Source: Patescibacteria group bacterium (GTDB lineage: Bacteria; Patescibacteriota; Gracilibacteria; UM-FILTER-43-11). Taken from it: a stretch of 28,026 nt of DNA. Position numbers and translations under genes: made by a program. The notes under the pieces are model-generated. The model saw only the letters and a list, made by a program, of their open reading frames with translations. It was not told the origin of the DNA and did not search any database. The stretch lies in the NCBI GenBank assembly GCA_029260985.1, contig JAJDCE010000075.1:1-28026 (forward strand), in the 5' to 3' direction. Below are positions 22,674 through 28,026 of the stretch, piece by piece. Positions within the stretch are counted from its first letter, which is position 1, and each line of letters opens with the position of its first letter.

Positions 22674-22752
22674 TGTCATTCCTGCGAAAGCAGGAATCTA
22701 GTGACATATTAATTAATTATTTACCAGATCCCTGATCAAATCAGGGATGACA
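22674..22752. repeat. REP-like hairpin doublet
   Basis: Two hairpins, ATTCCTGC-GAAA-GCAGGAAT (about 22679-22698) and ATCCCTGA/TCAGGGAT (about 22728-22748), are bracketed by TGTCAT and ATGACA. This doublet resembles the 11552-11623 palindrome and the GTCATTCCTGCGAAAGCAGG sequence common in bacterial intergenic regions. Confidence 0.8.
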
Positions 22753-22767
22753 AAAAGAGGATAATAC

Positions 22768-22796
22768 TTGACACCAAATAGAAATGTACTTATAAT
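22768..22796 (+). promoter_or_regulatory. Consensus sigma70 promoter of the Rhs-core gene
   Basis: TTGACA (22768-22773), exactly 17 nt, TATAAT (22791-22796): a perfect consensus. The leader is only ~20 nt (start near 22803) and has no Shine-Dalgarno. Confidence 0.88.
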
Positions 22797-22821
22797 AACA
22801 AACCTTTAATCAACCTTCACT

Positions 22822-23880
22822 ATGTTTAATTGGCTCAAGAAGGTTGCTCCCCCCGTATTAATTAGCCTTTTACTCATCGCTCATAGCTCATCGCTCATAG
22901 CTATAAAAAATGTAAGAGCAGCTGAAACAGAAGAAACATTTTATTACCTCCACGACCACCTCGGTGGTATAGAAGCTGTTTTGGATGAAGAGGGAAATGT
23001 TGTCGAACGAAGGGATTATTTGCCCTTTGGCAGTGAAAGAGTTTCGGTTGGTGAACCAGGTGAAAATTATGGATTTACGGGCAAGGAATTAGATAATGAG
23101 ACAGGCCTCATGTATTACGACCAACGGTATTATGATGCTGAAATAGGTCGGTTTGTTCAGATTGATCCGCTTGTTTTGGGTGAAAGCAGTAAACCTCTGG
23201 AATCTGTTTTAACGAACCCGCAAGCATTAAACAGTTATAGTTATGTGACGAATAATCCTTTGAGGTATGTGGATGAAGAAGGAGAATATAAATCTGATTT
23301 TCATTATACGTTAACCTATTACTTAGCCTTAAAAGCTGGTCTAGACAATTCAACTGCAAGTGAAATTGCTTTTTTTAACGACAGAATGGATACTGACCCC
23401 GCAACAGCACCTGTTAGCAGTAATAATGTAATAAATGGAACTACATGGAATAACCATTTTATATGGGAAACGGAAGCTAGAAAACGCGTTGATAATGCAA
23501 TTAAAACAAAGGACGTTCGGGCATTTGGAAAAGCACTTCACACTTTTCAAGACGCTGCAGGATCACACAATGGCATTACTCAAATACAACATGCCTACCT
23601 TACAAAAATAGAAGAATGGTTTGGATATAAAACTGATCCAGACGAAACAGTAAACAATGTACAAAAAGCATTTAGCGTATCTACTGGAACTTTTTTATAT
23701 ATACGTGAATTGAAATTACAGCAATTGAACTTAACCGATGAGAATGAAATAGATAAATATTATCAAGAAACTTTAAAAATTTGGGGTGACATTTCTAGCA
23801 ATGTAATGGATTATTTAAGCACTGAGGACAAATCTGAAACAACAATAAAAAAAGATATTGATAAAGAGGTTGGAAATTAA
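22822..23880 (+). CDS. Short secreted Rhs-core protein with phospholipase C-like toxin domain
   Basis: A 352-residue protein. Residues 1-35 are a signal peptide (MFNWLKKVAPPVLISLLLIA); four DNA heptamers (22874-22901) encode part of its hydrophobic core. Residues 41-155 form a compact Rhs-associated core: YYLHDHLGGIEAVLDEEGNV, RRDYLPFG, YGFTGKELDNETGLMYYDQR, GRFVQIDP, NSYSYVTNNPLRYVDEEGEY. The usual long YD-repeat shell is absent. After 'VDEEG' comes a variable C-terminal domain with His161 (DFHYTLTYYLALKAG), His212, and ALHTFQDAAGSHNG (His240, Asp244, His249), then His257. This His/Asp pattern resembles zinc-dependent phospholipase C / S1-P1-type enzymes, suggesting a membrane-attacking toxin (inference). 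Three small membrane proteins follow as immunity candidates. Composition is AT-rich. Confidence 0.8.
   Translation: MFNWLKKVAPPVLISLLLIAHSSSLIAIKNVRAAETEETFYYLHDHLGGIEAVLDEEGNVVERRDYLPFGSERVSVGEPGENYGFTGKELDNETGLMYYDQRYYDAEIGRFVQIDPLVLGESSKPLESVLTNPQALNSYSYVTNNPLRYVDEEGEYKSDFHYTLTYYLALKAGLDNSTASEIAFFNDRMDTDPATAPVSSNNVINGTTWNNHFIWETEARKRVDNAIKTKDVRAFGKALHTFQDAAGSHNGITQIQHAYLTKIEEWFGYKTDPDETVNNVQKAFSVSTGTFLYIRELKLQQLNLTDENEIDKYYQETLKIWGDISSNVMDYLSTEDKSETTIKKDIDKEVGN
22874..22901 (+). repeat. Four heptamers in signal-peptide codons (copy 1)
   Basis: TCATCGC, TCATAGC, TCATCGC, TCATAGC, exactly 28 nt, encode about LIAHSSSLIA. Because 7 is not a multiple of 3, gain or loss of one unit shifts the reading frame. 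Confidence 0.85.
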
Positions 23881-23892
23881 CTAAATAAAATT

Positions 23893-24348
23893 ATGGAAAA
23901 AGATAAATTAAGAAAAATTGCATTAAATGATTATATGCTAATTCTATATTATTACTTATTATTTTATGCAATTTATCCAATAGGTTTTATGTTTAGAAAA
24001 TTTGATTTAGCGAGTAACAACAAAATTTATCTTATTTTAGTTTTTACATACTTAATTATCGTATACATATTTATCCCACTATTTTTACTACTAAAAGCAA
24101 TAATGTGTTACAAAAATTATTCACTTGCTAATTTTATAAACATTTTTATTAAAACTTTCTTAATTGCTGTTCCGCTCAGCATACTCTTTGTGTTAGGTTT
24201 ATATGCACTGGGTCACTATGAAGAAACATTTTCAATTTTCCTAAAATCAATGCCAATTGGCATGATTATAGCAACTTTTGTTGGCCTAATCGCTATTGGC
24301 CTAAATTCAATCTATATTCTCATTCTCAGAATCCTCAATAAGGCATAA
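23893..24348 (+). CDS. Small four-helix membrane protein, candidate immunity
   Basis: A 151-residue very hydrophobic protein with about four transmembrane segments (near residues 14-36, 45-68, 83-107, 115-148) and a short basic N-terminus (MEKDKLRKIALND). It starts 12 nt after the Rhs-core gene on the same strand with no Shine-Dalgarno, so it is probably co-transcribed. Position directly behind a polymorphic-toxin-like gene is where immunity proteins are usually encoded, and a membrane protein would suit a phospholipase-like toxin. The layout (cytoplasmic start, paired hydrophobic helices, C-terminal helix rich in Gly/Ile) parallels the next two genes, but I see no clear sequence identity. 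Very AT-rich. Function inferred from context only. Confidence 0.65.
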   Translation: MEKDKLRKIALNDYMLILYYYLLFYAIYPIGFMFRKFDLASNNKIYLILVFTYLIIVYIFIPLFLLLKAIMCYKNYSLANFINIFIKTFLIAVPLSILFVLGLYALGHYEETFSIFLKSMPIGMIIATFVGLIAIGLNSIYILILRILNKA

Positions 24349-24387
24349 TACAAGCTGAAAAAAAGGAGGATTTATAATAAATTCAAT

Positions 24388-24849
24388 ATGCAATTTAAAG
24401 AAGTTAACAAATTATTATACCCTGTTTACATATATTTTATATTATTTGGAGTTTACTATCTCTATCTAACCAAATTACTATATCAATTTGGCTCAGATTT
24501 ATTAACCAATACTATATTTTATACTATGCTAATTGGTTTACCTGTCCTTGTATTAATTCTTGTAAACATCCGATTAATAATAAAATTTAAAAAAGCTAAT
24601 TATTTAACAATATTTCTCTTATCTGCTCTGCCAGGCTTAATTGCTGGTGCATGGCTTGGATACGGCATGCATGGAGCTCATTTTTTTCCCCCATCAACAA
24701 TCATTGGCCTTATTAAAGCATTAACATTTATAGGTCTACTTGGGGCAGTAATATTTGGCATCTTAGGAGTATTAATTAATCTAATACATTCCGGTTTCAG
24801 AAAGTTAATAATTTACCATGAAAACAGGAGATATAAACAAAATCATTAA
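24388..24849 (+). CDS. Small membrane protein, immunity-like paralogue A
   Basis: A 153-residue protein with about four transmembrane helices. N-terminus MQFKEVNKLLYPVYIYFILF; the C-terminal half contains LLSALPGLIAGAWLGYG, HGAHFFPPSTIIGLIKAL and GLLGAVIFGILGVLINLI. This half is nearly repeated in the following protein, so the two are a tandem duplicate. The AHFFP motif between the last two helices is conserved in both and might be the functional loop. AAAAGGAGGA lies 17-18 nt before the ATG, too far for an ideal Shine-Dalgarno. The last 32 nt overlap the next gene in another frame, typical of tight translational coupling. Confidence 0.65.
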   Translation: MQFKEVNKLLYPVYIYFILFGVYYLYLTKLLYQFGSDLLTNTIFYTMLIGLPVLVLILVNIRLIIKFKKANYLTIFLLSALPGLIAGAWLGYGMHGAHFFPPSTIIGLIKALTFIGLLGAVIFGILGVLINLIHSGFRKLIIYHENRRYKQNH

Positions 24850-25237
24850 GCCACTTTATGCGCACCTATTTCTATTGGTTATTTATTATTTTACAATTGT
24901 AAAAGTAAATTCGGAATTTTGGAGCAATATAATGTTGTATTCGATACTTATTGGAATACCAGTGATTACTTTAGTGTTAATAAATATTCGACTAATTATA
25001 TTGCAAAAGAAACCTAAAATTTTAATAGTTTTTCTTTTGTCTGCGTTGCCAGGTTTGGTAACAGGTATTTGGTTTGGGTATAACATACGTGCAGCTCATT
25101 TTTTCCCATCAACAATCATTGGACTTATTAAAGCATTAGCATACGTTGGCCTACTTGGCGCAGTAATATTCGGCACCTTGGGAGTACTAATCAATCTAAT
25201 TTACCTCGGATTTAAAAAATTACTCAAAAAAGCCTAA
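24818..25237 (+). CDS. Small membrane protein, immunity-like paralogue B
   Basis: A 139-residue paralogue of the preceding protein: MKTGDINKIIKPLYAHLFLL aligns with MQFKEVNKLLYPVYIYFILF, and LLSALPGLVTGIWFGYN, AAHFFPSTIIGLIKALAY and GLLGAVIFGTLGVLINLI align almost residue for residue. About four transmembrane helices. The ATG at 24818 lies inside the preceding gene (32-nt overlap), and that alignment supports this start. Tandem duplicated immunity genes behind a toxin gene are known from polymorphic toxin loci, where they protect against toxin variants (established for other systems, inferred here). Confidence 0.68.
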   Translation: MKTGDINKIIKPLYAHLFLLVIYYFTIVKVNSEFWSNIMLYSILIGIPVITLVLINIRLIILQKKPKILIVFLLSALPGLVTGIWFGYNIRAAHFFPSTIIGLIKALAYVGLLGAVIFGTLGVLINLIYLGFKKLLKKA

Positions 25238-25311
25238 TCTATCACACACTTCTATTGAATTCTAAGCGCTTTTTTGCTATATTTTAACTGCCTCCAAAAG
25301 ACCAAAAATCA

Positions 25312-25345
25312 ATCACTTCATATCAAAAATTGAAAGTGATGTTTT
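25312..25345 (+). terminator. Probable terminator of the Rhs/membrane protein operon
   Basis: ATCACTT (25312-25318) pairs with AAGTGAT (25334-25340), 7 bp with a 15-nt loop, followed by GTTTTGT. Confidence 0.5.
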
Positions 25346-25361
25346 GTCTCTGTAATCATAC

Positions 25362-25390
25362 TTGACAAAATGGTAAAAAATACGTACAAT
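25362..25390 (+). promoter_or_regulatory. Sigma70 promoter of the EGF-like lipoprotein gene
   Basis: TTGACA (25362-25367), 17-nt spacer, TACAAT (25385-25390). The start codon is ~320 nt further on, so the leader is unusually long. Confidence 0.82.
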
Positions 25391-25504
25391 ATAGCCGATA
25401 TGAAGTTGCTCTTCAATCATTGTCCTGTCTTTGTCGATTTTTTCGATAGAAGGCGGACTGCTCATTTACAATGAGGCCGGTCCCGATAAAATCGGGACAA
25501 TTAG

Positions 25505-25532
25505 CATTTCGCATTTCAGATTTTGCATTTAT
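25505..25532. repeat. Four CATTTCG-type heptamers (28 nt)
   Basis: CATTTCG, CATTTCA, GATTTTG, CATTTAT; same family as 14123-14157. Confidence 0.75.
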
Positions 25533-25590
25533 AAAGATCTAATAAATTGGAAATCTTGCTAACTGCTACTCCTTTTAATTAAACTAGTCC

Positions 25591-25652
25591 GTTCACCGGA
25601 GCGATTTGCTCACCCCCTTTAGGGGGTTGGGGGGTAAATCGCTTCGGTGAAC
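25591..25652. repeat. MITE-like inverted repeat
   Basis: 17-nt arms GTTCACCGGAGCGATTT and AAATCGCTTCGGTGAAC with one mismatch (wobble) flank a hairpin of C5/G5. It may be a small non-autonomous element or a leader stem. Confidence 0.7.
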
Positions 25653-25717
25653 TCATGGTGAGTTCGTTCCGACCGTAGCGTCACAACAACAAAGCATCCA
25701 GAACAAGGAGAGAGACA

Positions 25718-27706
25718 ATGAGAAAGCTTATTTGGATTGCGTTGTTTGTGGTCGCCTGCGGCGGCCCCGATCAACCACTCGACCCCTGCGAAACCAACCC
25801 CTGCCTCAACGGTGGGGCTTGCTCAGCTCTGGACGGCAATGCCGTCTGCGACTGCAGCAAGGCAGATAATTTTTTCGGTGAAAAGTGCAACCTGCGCTTT
25901 GACCCGAATGACTTCACCGCCCACAAGGTCTTCTGCCAGTCCGATTCCGGACGGCTGGAGATCAAAGGGGCCACCGGAAGTGAAGCCTACCTGAACGGCT
26001 ACTGGGTCAATGTTCCTTCCAGAGCATTCAGCCAGTGTGTCACCCTGCTTCTGTCGCCCGCAAGGGGCATCAACCTGCCAACACCGGACAGCGACCGCAT
26101 CGTACCTCAGGCCCACGGCCTGGAAGTACTGGCAGTGGTGAAGGACGAGCCCTACAAGGATGGAAAGCTCAACAGTATCCAACCCACGAAGGAACTCGAA
26201 CTTCACTTCGCCAATCATCGGGGACGCGTTCTGCTCCTCAATGAAGTATCCGGCAAGCTCAAGACGTTGTCCGCCAGTCTGGTGAAGACGGGAACGATAG
26301 GTCTCACCACCCATCTGAGCCCGTTTTACCTGCTAGACGGCAAACCGACCGCACAGGCCACTGCGACCCACATAGGCAATGGCGAAGTCATTCTCGACTT
26401 TACCGGCACCAAGGACGAGGGCTTTTCTGAAGCGCTCTTCCTCACCTTCTCCGCAACGGAGAATGGGTCCAGTATGCAGCCAACGCTCATACCTGGGGAA
26501 ACCCACAAGTACAAGCTGACGCTCCCTGGCGGAAACCATACGTTCAAGGCGAAAGTCTTGGATCCGTACGGCAACGAGGACACCAAAGAGATCAGCCTCA
26601 CCGTTGACCTCTGCTCCGGTGTTTCCTGCCAGTCGTGGGAAACCTGTCGTGAACTCGACGGACAGTGCGTAGGGAACGATCCCTGCTCACCGTCACCCAG
26701 CGGCCCGTGTAAAAACGGGGGAACCTGCAATGCCAATACCGGCAGTGCGGTTTGCACCTGTACTTACCCCTGGACTGGTTCCACCTGTGAGCTTAAGGAC
26801 TATTGTGTTAACAAAGTGCCCAACTGCCCCCCTAACTCCGTCTGCCAATCAGCCGATGGATTCTGCAAGTGCAACACCGGCTATGCCGGCACCAACTGCG
26901 GTGCTTGCGATACGGGGTATGCGGGTTATCCGAACTGCATCATCGACCCCTGCTACAACAACCCACTCGGAATTTGTAGCGGGAAGGGACAGTGCAACAC
27001 TGGGGCCACCCCCAGAATCTGTTCCTGTAACACAGGATTCGCAGGCGCAACCTGCGACCAGTGCGACACAGTCAACGGCTACGTCGGCACCTGGCCCAAT
27101 TGTACCCTAGATAAGTGCTTCCAAGTCAGCTGCCCCGCAAACAGCACCTGCCAAGCCAGCGATGGCTCCTGCTCGTGCAACGCAGGCTACACCGACACAG
27201 ATCCGTCCACGACGGTAAAGTGCACCCTAAACGCATGTGTTACCACTGGTGACAAGGAATGCGGAGGAAACGGGACATGCACAGCCGGAACCTGTGTATG
27301 CTCTGGGAACTTCGACCCTTCAACCAAGTGCACCATGTGCAAAACTGGATTCACCGGCGCCACGTGCAATGCGTGCGCCACGGGTTACGAAGGTTACCCA
27401 ACCTGCGTGCCTGATGTAACCCCACCTGCCACTCCCGTCATCACGACAAATGGTGGTAATAATATGACCACCTTTCAGGACAACACCACTGTCCAAGGCA
27501 CTTGTGCATCAGATACGTACACCATGTGGGTAACTATCGACGGAGGAACAGCCTCTCAGCTGACCTACACCGCCGGCAGCACCACCTGGTCGTACAATGC
27601 CTACAACCCAACAGTGTTCACTGATCACACCTACTGTTTTTACGCCAAGGACCAAGTAGGGAACAACAGTGGAACTGATTGTATTCTAGTGGCCAGAGAA
27701 CCATAA
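25718..27706 (+). CDS. GC-rich EGF-repeat lipoprotein
   Basis: A 662-residue protein. The signal peptide MRKLIWIALFVVACGG ends in a lipobox with Cys14. An EGF-like module follows at about 24-58 (CETNPCLNGGACSALDG, CDC). A Cys-poor domain of ~240 residues comes next (LEIKGATGSEAYLNG, LTTHLSPFYLLDG, a ZU5/Ig-like pattern). From ~298 to ~565 there are about seven or eight EGF-like modules (CKNGGTCNANTGSAVCTC, CKCNTGYAGTNCGAC, CSCNAGYTDTD). A C-terminal Ig-like domain starts DVTPPATPVITTNGGNN. Such mosaics serve as surface adhesins, and EGF-rich lipoproteins are common in Myxococcota. Strong Shine-Dalgarno and a terminator flank it. Composition is far GC-richer than the adjacent Rhs locus, so it was probably acquired. 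Binding partner unknown. Confidence 0.85.
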   Translation: MRKLIWIALFVVACGGPDQPLDPCETNPCLNGGACSALDGNAVCDCSKADNFFGEKCNLRFDPNDFTAHKVFCQSDSGRLEIKGATGSEAYLNGYWVNVPSRAFSQCVTLLLSPARGINLPTPDSDRIVPQAHGLEVLAVVKDEPYKDGKLNSIQPTKELELHFANHRGRVLLLNEVSGKLKTLSASLVKTGTIGLTTHLSPFYLLDGKPTAQATATHIGNGEVILDFTGTKDEGFSEALFLTFSATENGSSMQPTLIPGETHKYKLTLPGGNHTFKAKVLDPYGNEDTKEISLTVDLCSGVSCQSWETCRELDGQCVGNDPCSPSPSGPCKNGGTCNANTGSAVCTCTYPWTGSTCELKDYCVNKVPNCPPNSVCQSADGFCKCNTGYAGTNCGACDTGYAGYPNCIIDPCYNNPLGICSGKGQCNTGATPRICSCNTGFAGATCDQCDTVNGYVGTWPNCTLDKCFQVSCPANSTCQASDGSCSCNAGYTDTDPSTTVKCTLNACVTTGDKECGGNGTCTAGTCVCSGNFDPSTKCTMCKTGFTGATCNACATGYEGYPTCVPDVTPPATPVITTNGGNNMTTFQDNTTVQGTCASDTYTMWVTIDGGTASQLTYTAGSTTWSYNAYNPTVFTDHTYCFYAKDQVGNNSGTDCILVAREP

Positions 27707-27743
27707 AAGGAGGCCTCATTCTGCTCGCGCAAAGCGGGCAACG

Positions 27744-27771
27744 GGCCGGGCTAACCCCCCGGCCTTTTTTT
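27744..27771 (+). terminator. Intrinsic terminator of the EGF-like gene
   Basis: GGCCGGG (27744-27750) pairs with CCCGGCC (27758-27764), 7-nt loop, then seven T. A GCTCGC/GCGGGC hairpin lies just upstream (27723-27739). Confidence 0.93.
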
Positions 27772-27785
27772 AATACAAAATATAA

Positions 27786-27814
27786 TTGACAACATGTAAA
27801 TAATAGAGTAAATT
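27786..27814 (+). promoter_or_regulatory. Sigma70 promoter of the second Rhs-core gene
   Basis: TTGACA (27786-27791), 17-nt spacer, TAAATT (27809-27814); the ATG follows after a short leader, as in the first copy. Confidence 0.78.
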
Positions 27815-27835
27815 AATAACCTTTAACCTTCTCTT

Positions 27836-28026
27836 ATGTATTCTTGGCTCAAGAAGGTTGCCTTAGCCCCACTCATTATCGGCTTATTCCTTATTCCTTA
27901 TTCCTTACTCCTTGCAAATACAGGAGAAACTGAAGAAGTTTTTTATTACCTTCACGATCACCTCGGCGGTATAGAAGCTGTCTTGGATGAAGATGGAAAT
28001 GTTGTAGAACGCCGTGATTATTTACC
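27836..28026 (+). CDS. Second short secreted Rhs-core protein, partial
   Basis: The 5' 63 codons of a second copy are present before the window ends. The start MYSWLKKVALAPLIIGLFLI aligns with MFNWLKKVAPPVLISLLLIA of the first, followed by VFYYLHDHLGGIEAVLDEDG and VERRDYLP, almost identical to residues 40-68 of the first. The hydrophobic core of the signal peptide is encoded by four TTATTCC-type heptamers (27884-27911), again 28 nt but with a sequence unrelated to that of copy 1. The C-terminal toxin domain is off-window, so whether it differs cannot be seen. No Shine-Dalgarno. Two copies with conserved signal/core ends suggest a multi-copy toxin family. Confidence 0.85.
   Translation, partial: MYSWLKKVALAPLIIGLFLIPYSLLLANTGETEEVFYYLHDHLGGIEAVLDEDGNVVERRDYL
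27884..27911 (+). repeat. Four heptamers in signal-peptide codons (copy 2)
   Basis: TTATTCC, TTATTCC, TTATTCC, TTACTCC, exactly 28 nt, encoding about LFLIPYSLLL. Same relative position as the tract at 22874-22901 but a different word. Confidence 0.85.

Larger units (their letters stand above)
25391..25717 (+). ncRNA. Long structured leader of the EGF-like lipoprotein gene
   Basis: There is no gene in this stretch. In order: T-loop hairpin TCGA-TTTTT-TCGA (25434-25446); conserved element with TCATTTACAATGAGGC (25462-25477) shared with 20698-20713; hairpin GTCCCGAT-AAA-ATCGGGAC (25480-25498); four heptamers (25505-25532); a 17-bp stem with one G-T pair (25591-25607 with 25636-25652) enclosing a C-rich/G-rich hairpin (CCCCCTTTAGGGGG); and GAACTCA-TGG-TGAGTTC (25649-25665), which competes with the 3' arm of that stem. 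Shine-Dalgarno AAGGAG precedes the ATG. Confidence 0.6.

Noticed and set aside
25823..27381. Long opposite-strand and alternative-frame ORFs across the EGF-like gene
   Set aside because: They are frame shadows caused by high GC and lack of stops; they have no plausible domains or start signals.

Overview
Organism. The window has a compact AT-rich gene backbone using the standard code: TGA is a stop in the nuclease gene and in a lipoprotein gene. Most backbone genes have no recognisable Shine-Dalgarno sequence. Gene content (RNase Y, a MurF without the usual N-terminal domain, a PrsW-type protease, a lone PurM-like protein, a DUF3276/PUR-alpha protein, lamin-tail/nuclease surface proteins, an orphan four-helix-bundle 'S23' gene) points to a Patescibacteria/CPR bacterium, perhaps Peregrinibacteria-like. 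This assignment is inference, not proof.

Layout. 1-6830 is mostly minus-strand housekeeping: a partial IS200-like REP transposase, a PurM-like protein, an FtsE-type ATPase, tRNA-Arg, then murA-pheS-rpiB-rpe in one direction, plus one plus-strand alpha/beta hydrolase. 6978-14107 is mostly plus strand: PrsW protease, a small membrane protein, a 911-residue surface nuclease with lamin-tail domains, a Ca2+/cation antiporter and MurF. 14108-15533 has no gene; it holds a tandem array of five structured ~111-125 nt units with compensatory base changes. RNase Y, DUF3276 and a glycosyltransferase follow (15534-18796). From 18800 to the end lies an accessory region. It alternates GC-rich, Shine-Dalgarno-led lipoprotein genes ending in strong terminators (19005-19622, 21349-22578, 25718-27706) with very AT-rich stretches carrying a short secreted Rhs-core toxin-like gene, three small membrane proteins (immunity candidates) and the start of a second Rhs-core gene at the right edge.

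Themes. (1) The structured array and several long leaders, two of them sharing a conserved hairpin, suggest unannotated RNA. (2) Heptanucleotide tandem repeats, very often exactly four units (28 nt), occur between genes, inside a glycosyltransferase gene and, with unrelated sequences, inside the signal-peptide codons of both Rhs genes, where a change in unit number would shift frame. (3) The Rhs/immunity/lipoprotein block looks like a horizontally assembled surface-interaction and toxin island. All reading was by eye without database searches.
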